From NCBI GenBank assembly GCA_937927235.1, contig CALBCM010000041.1, forward strand, positions 1 to 14,576: a stretch of 14,576 bases of DNA, given 5' to 3'. Positions 1 to 7,799 of the stretch are shown here, piece by piece. The notes under the pieces were generated by a model, which saw only the letters and a list, made by a program, of their open reading frames with translations, was not told the origin of the DNA and searched no databases. Numbering within the stretch: position 1 is the first letter of the stretch; each line of letters starts with the position of its first letter. The translations under genes were made by a program, and so were the position numbers. The stretch comes from an uncultured Johnsonella sp. Its GTDB lineage: Bacteria; Bacillota; Clostridia; Lachnospirales; Lachnospiraceae.

Positions 1-31
1 AAAGCTCCTATTTATCAAGCTTTTTCCTCTG

Positions 32-464
32 TATCCCTATTATATCTCAAGCCCACTACTCTCAAACTTACTTTTGCTTTTTATCGCTTCATCTATCGCT
101 TGACTACCATATGAAATTACACTACTCTCAAACTTCAAGATACATACTCCTTACTCCCATCAAGCTTGACTACCATATGAAATTACACTACTCTCAAACG
201 CACTTTAGTATCTTGCTTGCCATAAATTAGCTTGACTACCATATGAAATTACACTACTCTCAAACCTCTTTGCTGATAGAAAAATTACCCTTAATGCTTG
301 ACTACCATATGAAATTACACTACTCTCAAACTGAACGCCTCATATACATCGACTGTACCGCCGCTTGACTACCATATGAAATTACACTACTCTCAAACTT
401 CTTCAATCGCCTTATCTATAGCCGCCTTGCTTGACTACCATATGAAATTACACTACTCTCAAAC
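32..464 (-). CRISPR. Type II-A CRISPR array, six spacers
   Basis: Six identical 36-nt repeats lie at 98-133, 164-199, 230-265, 296-331, 363-398 and 429-464. In crRNA sense (minus strand) each starts GTTTGAGAGTAG and ends GTAGTCAAGC, typical of type II-A. Spacers are 30 nt, with one of 31 nt (332-362). A seventh, degenerate repeat at 32-67 keeps only its crRNA-5' 14 nt (54-67), as expected of the leader-distal end, and bounds the sixth spacer (68-97). The two repeat ends can pair with each other. Orientation is set by the cas operon, the leader beside the repeat at 429-464 and the decayed repeat at the far end. The array is short and shows no repeat mutation apart from the terminal unit. Confidence 0.98.
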
Positions 465-532
465 CTCAATTTGAGAATAAATGCCACTACCACATTTGTA
501 ATTTTATATAGTAATTAATGTAACTCACACAA
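465..532 (-). promoter_or_regulatory. CRISPR leader with putative array promoter
   Basis: Only 50 bp separate the csn2 stop from the first repeat. On the minus strand a possible promoter has -35 TTGTGT (527-532) and -10 TATAAA (503-508) with an 18-bp spacer, overlapping the csn2 end. The leader finishes in CTCAAATTGAG (465-475), a small palindrome directly against the repeat. Its TTGAG end resembles the ATTTGAG leader-anchoring sequence known to direct Cas1-Cas2 integration in streptococcal type II-A systems. The anchor assignment is by analogy; the promoter is moderate, because its -35 is weak. Confidence 0.6.
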
Positions 533-1186
533 GTCATTATCTATTATATATTCATTTGTATCAGAATTCAAACCTATTTGCATATTTTCTACAAATAAAA
601 TGCGCATACCTTTATATAGAGCATGTTGTATCAAAAATTTTACATCCTGACTATTCATATACTTTATGCAGGATATGAAAATGAAAATTTCCTTCCCCAA
701 TAAACGATGCATATTGGATGAATATTCAATAAACTTTTCAGCAAATCTTCCTTCAGGGTCTTTAAGATGTACATTAAAGCTTTTTAACAAATTTATTAAG
801 CCAAAATCTTCTTCGAAATCCAAATCATAATCCGCATAGATTTTCAGCTCATCCAATATTTCAAAAAATTTGCTACATATAATACTGAATTCTTCTAAAT
901 CCTTAGAAGACTGTATATCCTCTATAAGTTCATTAAAAAGTCTTTTTTGTATATCTTTCTTATCATATTTAAAATCCAAAGGTGAAAAAAATATCTCAAC
1001 TTTTTTACTAAAATCATCTTTTTCAGCTTTATTAAATAATTCAACATCCGAAGTTCTTTTATTAATTCTATCATCTAAAGCAATAACAAATTTTTCGAAC
1101 TCATACGGATTTTCAACAATAAGTATATTTGGCTTATTATCATATAAAGTAAAATCAATATTCAACCTATAGTACCTAAGCTTCAT
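515..1186 (-). CDS. csn2: CRISPR adaptation protein Csn2 (type II-A)
   Basis: This is the fourth gene of the cas operon and, at 223 aa, the usual length for Csn2. Csn2 proteins form a tetrameric ring that slides on DNA ends and helps Cas1-Cas2 take up spacers in type II-A systems; presence of this gene is what defines subtype II-A. The N-terminus (MKLRYYRLNIDF) and the acidic helical middle around residues 90-135 fit the family, which is divergent, so position after cas2 is strong supporting evidence. The start ATG overlaps the cas2 stop by 4 nt (ATGA), with AAAGG about 11 nt upstream inside cas2. No disruption is seen. It is probably co-transcribed with cas9-cas1-cas2 and ends about 50 bp before the array. 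Confidence 0.92.
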   Translation of the reverse strand: MKLRYYRLNIDFTLYDNKPNILIVENPYEFEKFVIALDDRINKRTSDVELFNKAEKDDFSKKVEIFFSPLDFKYDKKDIQKRLFNELIEDIQSSKDLEEFSIICSKFFEILDELKIYADYDLDFEEDFGLINLLKSFNVHLKDPEGRFAEKFIEYSSNMHRLLGKEIFIFISCIKYMNSQDVKFLIQHALYKGMRILFVENMQIGLNSDTNEYIIDNDLCELH

Positions 1187-1503
1187 AAAATTATCAACCT
1201 TTCATCAGAATCTATAATACTGCTTTTTTTCTCTCCACATATATATTCCATTTTTGAAAATTGTTTTTCAGTAACTGATAAAAGCAAAACTAAGCCATCA
1301 GTCGGTTTATTATTTTTTACAGATTCCACTATGGAATTTGCAACGGTTTGATTTAAGGCAAGCTTACAATATACGCTTTCTTGCAACATCATAAACCCTT
1401 TTTTAATCAAAAATTTTCTAAAACTTCTATAGTCTCTTTTATTTTCTATAGTTTCCGTCGGCAAATCGAAAAACACCATTACTCTCATATATCTATAACT
1501 CAT
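1183..1503 (-). CDS. cas2: CRISPR-associated endoribonuclease-fold protein Cas2
   Basis: A protein of 106 aa, standard for Cas2. It is the small ferredoxin-like partner that bridges two Cas1 dimers in the spacer-integration complex. The N-terminal beta strand with the conserved aspartate is seen in VMVFFDLPTET (residues 8-18), followed by the family pattern YRSFRKFLIKKGFMMLQ and ESVY. The start at 1503 gives MSYRYMR, the usual type II-A N-terminus, and overlaps the end of cas1 by 11 nt; the ribosome binding site is weak (AAAG just before ATG), so translation is probably coupled to cas1. The stop overlaps the csn2 start by 4 nt. The frame is intact. Confidence 0.96.
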   Translation of the reverse strand: MSYRYMRVMVFFDLPTETIENKRDYRSFRKFLIKKGFMMLQESVYCKLALNQTVANSIVESVKNNKPTDGLVLLLSVTEKQFSKMEYICGEKKSSIIDSDERLIIL

Positions 1504-2371
1504 CTTTATAAAATTTTATCTCAGCAACATCTCTTTCATTTAATGCTGCAAATACACTTTTACAATATATTTTTATAGCATTGTTTAGTATATTTTGTTT
1601 CCCGTCTATATAAACCTCTTTATTAAGTAAATTCAGTATGGACATTTTTTCCTCATGCCCAAAAGATTTAAGAGACATATTTATAACTTTCTCATCTATC
1701 AATATCCTAAAAGGCTCCATAAGGTCTGATGATAAATTAAAATGATTAAATATATTATCATGAAACAACCCTATTTGTGTTATAAAACCATTTGATACCA
1801 CTTCTCTGTTAAATGCTGCAAGTATTAAGCTATATCCATAATTCAATGCTGCATTTATATCATTATCCAAACTTCTTGAAAAATCCATACCAAATAAAGC
1901 GTTAAAATAAACCTTCGCCGCATGTCCTTCTCTATTGCTTTCATCTCCCTCTTTAATTTCAAATATATAAGATTTTAGCGTATCTGCCTGATCTTTGTAT
2001 CCAAGTTTATATAATAAGTTCATTTGGTTTTTGATTTTTTCGGTAACAATTTCTGTCCAAATCATCTTTTTAACTTCTCTGTCCCAGAGTATTTGTTGTC
2101 TGATTTTCAAGCTACTGTCGTGACAGCCATAAAAAGAAACCAATTCAGACTGTGGATTGTGTTTCTCATCACAAAAAACAACCTTAACCTTCTTTTTAAT
2201 CAATTCAGATATCAATGTACTTGTAAGTGACACAGCTGTAGATTCAATTAATAGGAATGCAATCTCTCCTATATAGACTCTCTTTGTTTCTTCCTTTTTT
2301 CGAACTACAAGATAATCCATCTTATAGTCTAATTTTGCACAACCTGTAATTACAACCTGTCTCCAACTCAT
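1493..2371 (-). CDS. cas1: CRISPR integrase Cas1 (type II)
   Basis: A protein of 292 aa and the usual type II Cas1 length. Cas1 is the metal-dependent integrase that inserts new spacers at the leader end of the array. The N-terminal beta domain runs to about residue 85 and the helical catalytic domain follows. Metal-binding residues are visible as E148 (in SNREGHAAKVYF), H204 (GLFHDNIFNHF) and E219 (DLMEPFR), one residue offset from the well-known E149/H205/E220 set of streptococcal Cas1. The start ATG overlaps the cas9 stop by 4 nt, with AGGGT 7 nt upstream. The gene is intact, so the adaptation module cas1-cas2-csn2 appears sound although cas9 is split. Confidence 0.97.
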   Translation of the reverse strand: MSWRQVVITGCAKLDYKMDYLVVRKKEETKRVYIGEIAFLLIESTAVSLTSTLISELIKKKVKVVFCDEKHNPQSELVSFYGCHDSSLKIRQQILWDREVKKMIWTEIVTEKIKNQMNLLYKLGYKDQADTLKSYIFEIKEGDESNREGHAAKVYFNALFGMDFSRSLDNDINAALNYGYSLILAAFNREVVSNGFITQIGLFHDNIFNHFNLSSDLMEPFRILIDEKVINMSLKSFGHEEKMSILNLLNKEVYIDGKQNILNNAIKIYCKSVFAALNERDVAEIKFYKDEL

Positions 2372-5300
2372 AGCTTTACCCTATTTTCAAACAAACCTGT
2401 AATTGATTGATTTACTAAAAATAATTTACTTTTACACATGGTATTTTTATTAATTTTAATGCTGCCTACATTCTTACCGGCTCCTATAAATGATAAGTCA
2501 GTGGTATTAGTTGCATCACATCTTAGTAAGGTAAAAATATTGTTGAGTAGTTTCATCTTACCATATAAATTATTGGAATTTACAAATTTTTCTCTTTTTA
2601 ATTCAAGTATTTTATATTGATTTGCCGGTCTTTTTACATACACAGTTTTTAGTTTATCTGTTAAAACATCATATAAACTATTTAGTTTTTTATGGTCTAT
2701 TTTATCTATTTCAGCATTAGGTTCATAATCTGCTTCCTTATTCAAAAATCTTTCGATAAGTCTTATAGTTTCTGCATTCCTATTATCAAGCCTTAACTGT
2801 AAATTATTTTTTAATAGGACATCTTTTTCATTTTCTCCTCTGATTCTCATTGGAAAACTATCTACTGTAATCAAGGCGTTTTTCTTTATCTTCGGATAAA
2901 GAATCTTTACATTTTTAAACTTTTTAATTTTCATGCAATAATCCAAAAAAGCATCAGGATTATGTTCAAGCATATTTGCTACATAGAGTGGAACAGCTAT
3001 TATATTTCTCTTCTTGTTTACCTTTTCGCCTTTTTCTTCATCAAACTCTATTAATGCAAAATATGAACTGGTAGGGCTATTATATCCGCCATATTTTGAT
3101 GTATCCAAATTGGATTTTAACGGTATATTTGAATTTTCTCCTTTTCTCTTTATACTTGCATCAAAAAGTTCTCCTTTAGCACAATAGCTATGCTCCGTAT
3201 ATAGAATCTTATCGCTTTCCATTACCCGTCTTACTGTTTTTATGCTGCCTTCCGTCTTATCTGCATTCCATACCTTACTTTTTCCCCTAAAAACATCATA
3301 ATCAAATATTTTATTTAAACTGTAATTTTTATCTTTATTCTCCTTTAGCCATTTAACAGGATTGGAAGTAAACTTAGCATTATAAACATTTCCCACTACA
3401 ATATTTAAATATGCATCTTTTGCATGGTGGTAGTCATTTAATCTTCTGGATTTTAACATTTTTATGGTATCATGCCTAAAATCTGAAACCAGATTGGCTT
3501 TAACATACACCAGTTCAGATTTTTCATAAATAAGCTTAAAAATATCTGACAGAATTTTTGTAGATTGTCTTGTTTCTACAAGCTGTCTGCTTATAAAGCC
3601 GGATAACTCTTCTTCTGTAAAATCTCCCTTTTTCATGAGCCTATCGTACTTCTTCTTACTGATAAATCCTTTTTCCAGCAAAATTTTCCAGAAAGGCTGC
3701 ATTTTAGTTTGAATTTCAGCATCTAACACCTCATTGCTTTTTTCATTATTTTCCCTTTTCTTTACAAGAACAAAATTATCTATACTGTCATCCTTAATCT
3801 TTGACTTCGGATATATATGATCCTTATCCCATCTGGAATTCTTATGAATCAGTGAATCAAAATCAATAAGCTCACCTGTATACATACATCTTCCCATTTG
3901 CGTATAATACAAAAATAACTTTCTACTATTGAAGTCTCTCTCATTCTTTGCTTCTATTTCTTCTAAAAATCTTTCTCTGATATCTTTTTCACAATTTTTA
4001 TATATAGATTTTAACCACTCTTTTCTTGATATGTTTCTTACTTTCTTTTTCTTCTCGTTTTCTCCTCTTGCCATTTCAATAAAAATTTTTTCCGGTTCTT
4101 TTCCCATTACTTTTTTTATTTCTTCAGCAATTTGTATACTTTGCCAGATTGCCCTTTTTACTGAAGGAGAAGCATACATGTTTTCAACTACATTTTCATA
4201 ACTTATCTTTTTTATCTTGCCTACTTTTTCATTATTGACAGTATCTATTTCTTCTCTAAAAGTAAATCTTTGACTGAGAATTTGCATAAGGTTATTATTT
4301 GTTTCCCACAAAGCCTCAATAATATTGAAACTCTCTCCGGTTTCTTCGTCTGCACCTATTATTCCCTTTAAAAATTTTTTAGAAAAGTTTCCCCAACCGC
4401 TATAACTAAGTTTGCAAATATTCTTTAATTCCTCAGCAGTTATATCTTTAGAATATTCTTTAGATACAACATTTTTAAGCATTTTTTTATCGTCACCGTA
4501 AATAGTTATCCACCTTATAATATTTTCAATCATACTTTGGACTTTTTTATCTTCTATTCTTTCTCCAAAAACTTTTTTCTTGAAATCCAAATATGAATTT
4601 AAAGACGATTTAAAATCAATATCAAATCCACTAAGATCCTCTTTACTTAATTCGGGCAAGTCCTTCCTTAAATACTCTAAAAGCTTTTTCCCTGTAACCT
4701 TTGCACTTTGTTTAAATAAATCATTATATATAGATTTTTTAAGACTTTCCGAAATCTTATTTCCCTTAACTTTCAGATTATTCAATTCATCTAATACCAT
4801 ATATTTTGTATATAAAAGTGAATTCTTAGCTAAAACATCCTCTCCCATTATATAAGTACACTTATTTGTCATTCTTTCAATAAATCTTTGATTGGATTTT
4901 TCTAAATCTACCATTGTTTCAAAATTCCATGGATATATTCTTCCTGTTTGATTTTTCCTTCTTATCATCCAAACATTTGCTCCCTCATCCTTGTGTTTAT
5001 CACTTAAAGGACCAACATAATATGGTATCCTAAATGTAAATAAACTCTTGATTTTGTCTTTATCGCTTACTCCAGATTCATCTTTTTTATTTAAGAAATC
5101 TAAATATTTTATAGCATTGTCCAGTATTGAATTTAATTCCACTTCATTTACCTGATAAGGAATAACTCCATTTTCCTTGCTTCTTTGCAACGGTAAAAGG
5201 TTTCTGGTTTCACATCCTTTAGTAAAATAACTTAATATCTCCTTATCTGCTTCATCGGGTTTTATTTCTGTCAAAATGCCTTTAAGTTCCTTGTAAAAAT

Positions 5301-6023
5301 CTTCACCTGAACAGCGCTTTACATTATACTTTTTGCCGTTTTTCTTTAAGTTTCCTACAAATGAAGAATAATTTCCCTTTTCTTCAGCAGCATTATTAAA
5401 AAAATCATTATATATTTTCTTATCACAATATTTTAAAATTATTTTTCTAAGCTGTTTCAAATTTTCACCATGCTTTTCATACTGCTTTACTTTTGCAAAA
5501 GATATAAATTTTTCATCATGCAAAATATCGGCAAGAATATTCCAATCATGTAACGACTTTATAAGATCAATTAAATAAGCCTTTTCCTGTAATTCATTAT
5601 CTAAATTTTCTCTTATAGATTCATCATATTTTTTTTCTGTAAATGAAAAAGAAGAAATTTCAAAATTTTCTTTGTTCATCAAAAAAAGCTTTGTTAAATC
5701 GCCTTTATTACCAACAATAAATTTACAGAGCTGCTCAACTATTCCCTTTTTTTCTTTAAGAGAATTTTTATTCTCAACGTTATTATTTATGTCAAATAAT
5801 AAAAAAAGTTTTTTTGCTTTTTCACTTTTTGACAAATTTTTGTTCCTTAACATCGTCTGAAATTCAGCCTTATTTTTCTCGGATATTGTAATATCTACTT
5901 CTAACTCATCACATAATGCTTCAAGCGCGGTATTAAATGTGTTAAAAAAATCTTTCGCACTGTCCAAATCTCCTTGAATAAGGAAATGCCCTCTATATTT
6001 TATAATATGGTGTAATGCCAAAT

Positions 6024-6027
6024 AAAA
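6024..6027 (-). other. Frameshift site in cas9 (T4 where T3 restores frame)
   Basis: On the minus strand the codons read CGT TTG GTT TTA TTT GGC. Removing one T of the four gives CGT TTG GTT TAT TTG GCA. This restores IRLVYLALHH, which matches the conserved Cas9 segment LRLIYLALAH of SpCas9. The upstream frame otherwise adds ten unrelated residues and stops at TAG 5993-5995. The correction point is unambiguous at protein level; whether the extra base is biological cannot be told from sequence alone. Confidence 0.92.
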
Positions 6028-6051
6028 CCAAACGTATATCATGAAAAGTAT

Positions 6052-6070
6052 CATTTTCTATAAGCTCCTT
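6052..6070 (-). promoter_or_regulatory. Internal RBS-like site before the second cas9 frame
   Basis: AAGGAG (6065-6070) stands 10 nt before an ATG (6052-6054) that opens the long downstream cas9 frame of 1228 aa. The same bases encode the conserved Lys-Glu of HLRKELIEN, so the match may be accidental. If used, it would let a Cas9 lacking RuvC-I and the bridge helix be made from the same mRNA, overlapping the upstream fragment by 62 nt. Confidence 0.35.
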
Positions 6071-6448
6071 GCGTAAATGAAAAATTGTAGGATACTCCTT
6101 ATAGTAGTCCAAATCCGTATATTCTTTTTCTTTAAACAAAGGATATAGAAATTTTTCACTTTTATCCTCGAGATATAGCCTGCTCTCATTCAACCTTATA
6201 AAAAATGTACTGTCAACTTTTAACATTTCCTCTGCAAATATCTCTTGTAACAAATCTATTCTCTGTTTTCTTCTCTGCAGCCTTCTCCTGTTCGCTCTTT
6301 TTTCTCTCCTTGTGGCAGCGGTTTGGGCATTTTCAAATAACCTTATTCCCCACATATCTTTACCTTTAAATTTACACAATTCATAATTTTTATTACAAAC
6401 TGCCCAACCTACTGATGCACTTCCTACGTCAAGACCTAAATAGTAACT

Positions 6449-6470
6449 CATAATCCAATCCTCTTCCTCT
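6449..6470 (-). promoter_or_regulatory. cas9 ribosome binding site
   Basis: AGAGGAAGAGG lies 8 nt before the ATG at 6449-6451. It decides the start MSYYLGLDVGS over the in-frame ATG at 6484, which would add 11 residues and lacks a Shine-Dalgarno sequence. Confidence 0.85.
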
Positions 6471-6477
6471 AAAATAT

Positions 6478-6506
6478 TTGACATTTTTACATTTTTGAGT
6501 TATCAT
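6478..6506 (+). promoter_or_regulatory. tracrRNA promoter
   Basis: A perfect -35 TTGACA (6478-6483) and -10 TATCAT (6501-6506) are separated by 17 bp, placing the transcript start near 6513, just before the anti-repeat. The promoter lies over the cas9 5' untranslated region and points away from cas9. The -10 bases read TATGAT on the other strand (6507-6502), offset by one base, so the same A+T patch could serve a cas9 promoter, although I see no good minus-strand -35 for it. Confidence 0.82.
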
Positions 6507-6510
6507 AAAA

Positions 6511-6542
6511 GTAATCTCAATTTGACTACTATATGAGATTAC
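6511..6542. repeat. 9-bp inverted repeat at tracrRNA 5' end
   Basis: GTAATCTCA (6511-6519) and TGAGATTAC (6534-6542) are perfect inverted copies separated by 14 nt. The right arm lies inside the anti-repeat and the loop contains its first bases. In RNA this would fold the tracrRNA 5' end over the segment that must pair with crRNA; as DNA it lies between tracrRNA and the cas9 start, where a dimeric regulator could bind. Confidence 0.6.
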
Positions 6543-6630
6543 ACTACATGGTTCAAATAAAAAAATTTTCAAATCACCCTACGGGGTTCACGCTGATGTG
6601 AACTTAAAACTCGCTTTAAGCGAGTTTTTT
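6513..6630 (+). ncRNA. tracrRNA of the type II-A system
   Basis: The anti-repeat spans 6521-6558. It pairs with the CRISPR repeat through a near-perfect upper stem, a bulge (GA on the crRNA side, about AUGGU on the tracrRNA side) and a 6-bp lower stem GUUUGA/UCAAAU, the normal type II-A layout recognised by Cas9 and cut by RNase III. Downstream come a nexus-like hairpin at 6576-6587 (ACCC, loop UACG, GGGU), a second hairpin at 6586-6603 (GUUCAC/GUGAAC, sharing two bases with the first in one fold) and the terminator hairpin. Length is about 118 nt from the predicted start. It is divergent from cas9 and the only plus-strand transcription unit I can support here. Confidence 0.93.
6606..6630 (+). 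terminator. Rho-independent terminator of tracrRNA
   Basis: AAAACTCGCT (6606-6615) pairs perfectly with AGCGAGTTTT (6619-6628) around a 3-nt loop, and the stem runs into a T6 tract ending at 6630. It also serves as the last tracrRNA hairpin. Confidence 0.93.
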
Positions 6631-6903
6631 ACTATATTCTATTATTATTTATATATTTTGACAATTTTTTTACTATTTTTATTTTTTACATGTAGTATAG
6701 AGTAAATCAATGATAGTACAATAATTTATAAAATTATTTAATTTTGCCTATAGTCTAAATGTTTGGCTTAAAATTAACATTCTTATTGTATACTTACATT
6801 CCAATCTGGTAAAATTCTATCATCCAAAATCGAAGTCACAAATTATTTTCCGGCTGTCCTTTACATTCGATTTTGATAATTCTATAAATACTCAAAATGT
6901 GCT
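6631..6903. other. A+T-rich intergenic region
   Basis: It lies between the converging tracrRNA and zinc-ribbon genes. A 10-bp inverted repeat (6825-6834 and 6866-6875) has a 31-nt loop and no T tract, so it is not a convincing terminator. A TTGACA at 6658-6663 has only a poor -10 and no gene behind it. On the minus strand, 6783-6903 may be a frameshifted tail of the zinc-ribbon gene (see findings). Nothing else is recognised. Confidence 0.5.
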
Positions 6904-7518
6904 TTACCACTTCATCATATAATATAAGCTTTCTCTCTCTACAACCTCAAAAATATCTTCATTTGAGGCAATTTCCACTGTTGAAATTACCTTGCTTTCA
7001 TTAGCCGCATCTGTACTCTTATTTTTATTTTGCCCTGATATTGCAATCATAAAATAAGCAATCCATACAATGGCAATAATTCCATATTTTACTGCAGGCT
7101 TCATATCCTGCTTACGAAGCAATAGGATAGTTAAAGGCACAGGAAAAATACATATCCAGCCCAACACCCACAGCCAGGTTCTTCTCTTTTTAAGTGGCTG
7201 CTGATATTGGCTAACAGGTTGTTGATATTGGTGAGGCAGTTCCTGATATTGATTAAAGGGCTGTTGATACTGGTGCTCACTTTCAGGATACCATGTATAT
7301 CCGCAGTCCCTGCAAAAGCCTACCGTTTGATGAATAATTCTGTTTGAATTGGCATGCCTTATCTCTCCCTGATTTTCCCTTTTGAACTGAACATTAGAGC
7401 TGCTACATTTAGGGCAACCTGCTTTATTGATTCTTTCCTGTGCCTCTCGCATTTGCGAGCCGCAAAAAGGGCATATTCTATTATTGTATATTTCTCCACC
7501 ACAGCTTGGACACTTCAC
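6904..7518 (-). CDS. Zinc-ribbon membrane protein of unknown function
   Basis: A 204-aa protein. Residues 1-19 form one zinc ribbon (C3, C6, C16, C19) and residues 35-72 a second (C35, C38, C69, C72). A low-complexity linker at 82-109 repeats QYQQP-like units four times, visible in DNA as imperfect repeats around 7200-7270. Two predicted membrane segments follow (about 114-134 and 145-161), with basic residues KKRR before the first. The start is GTG at 7516-7518, supported by GGAGG 10 nt upstream. Proteins of this build (zinc ribbons, linker, two TM helices, variable C-terminal domain) are common but uncharacterised in Clostridia. The C-terminus after VERESLYY looks unnatural and may be truncated by a frameshift. 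Position between the CRISPR locus and the transporter gives no functional hint. Confidence 0.82.
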   Translation of the reverse strand: MKCPSCGGEIYNNRICPFCGSQMREAQERINKAGCPKCSSSNVQFKRENQGEIRHANSNRIIHQTVGFCRDCGYTWYPESEHQYQQPFNQYQELPHQYQQPVSQYQQPLKKRRTWLWVLGWICIFPVPLTILLLRKQDMKPAVKYGIIAIVWIAYFMIAISGQNKNKSTDAANESKVISTVEIASNEDIFEVVERESLYYMMKW

Positions 7519-7730
7519 CGTACTTTCACCTCCGCAATTTTGTCATTATTCGGGCATTAAAAAATACAAACTACATACCTATAGTATTTTTTACTATTAT
7601 AATACAAATATCTCCTAACTTGATATAATATAATAATGTTAGCTAAAGACTAAAATCAAAACAAAAGAAAGGAGCTATTCAGTATTATATATAATATCAT
7701 ATAAACAGCTTTCTTGGCAGATATTTTTTC
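7519..7730. other. Intergenic region before the zinc-ribbon gene
   Basis: Very A+T-rich. On the minus strand several TATAAT-like boxes occur (for example 7596-7601), and TTGATT with a TATTAT box 18 bp downstream can be drawn in the stretch upstream, but none is decisive as the zinc-ribbon promoter. On the plus strand AAAGGAGC (around 7668-7676) looks like a ribosome binding site but has no ORF behind it. Confidence 0.4.
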
Positions 7731-7777
7731 AACAAATAAGCAGCGGCAGGCAAGGTACCTGCCGCCGCTTATTTGTT
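7731..7777 (-). terminator. Strong hairpin terminator of the transporter operon
   Basis: Arms 7731-7750 and 7758-7777 pair over 20 bp with a single A-C mismatch around a 7-nt loop, with a G+C-rich core (GCGGCAGG/CCTGCCGC). The hairpin lies 22 bp after the substrate-binding protein stop. The flanking T runs are short on both strands, but A6 immediately to the left gives the plus strand, and TTATTTG the minus strand, some terminator character. It probably ends the operon and shields the zinc-ribbon gene. Confidence 0.8.
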
Positions 7778-7799
7778 TAATCACATTTACAGAGCTACA

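Larger units (their letters stand above)
2368..6451 (-). pseudogene. cas9: Type II-A Cas9, split by a single-base frameshift
   Basis: Joining the two frames gives a Cas9 of about 1360 aa, close to SpCas9 (1368). Numbering below is for the joined protein. RuvC-I is LGLDVGSASVGWAV with D8; the arginine-rich bridge helix spans about 46-72; RuvC-II is IFIEMARGENE with E792; the HNH core DKDHIYP has H878 and N901; RuvC-III is HHAKDAYLN with H1009 and D1012. The PAM-interacting domain begins near KYGGYNSPT and ends in SITGLFENRVKL. In place of the SpCas9 DRKRY PAM-reading segment it has KNVGSIKINKN, so the PAM need not be NGG. Start 6451 is chosen because AGAGG lies 8 nt upstream; the ATG at 6484 has no such site. 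After V142 the frame is lost and the N-terminal frame stops at 5993, giving 152 aa. The rest is open from 6054 to 2368. Every nuclease residue is present, so the break is recent, an assembly error, or tolerated as a split protein. Confidence 0.93.

Noticed and set aside
68..428. Coding-like translations of the spacers as evidence of phage origin
   Set aside because: With six frames available, nearly any 30-mer has an open frame, so this alone is not evidence; a database search is needed.
870..4855. Plus-strand open frames across csn2, cas1 and cas9 (for example 870-1172, 3929-4201, 4580-4855)
   Set aside because: They are antisense to well-supported cas genes, lack ribosome binding sites, and encode low-complexity Ser/Phe/Leu-rich products typical of A+T-rich antisense frames.
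6054..6484. cas9 start at the ATG of 6484 (extra MSNILEEEDWI)
   Set aside because: No ribosome binding site before it, it lies over the tracrRNA -35 box, and the ATG at 6451 has AGAGG at 8 nt and gives the conserved MSYYLGLDVGS.
6521..6558. Seventh, isolated CRISPR repeat
   Set aside because: Similarity to the repeat is that of an anti-repeat: it has its own promoter, nexus and terminator on the plus strand, so it belongs to tracrRNA.
6825..6875. 10-bp inverted repeat as terminator of the zinc-ribbon gene
   Set aside because: The loop is 31 nt and no T tract follows on either strand.
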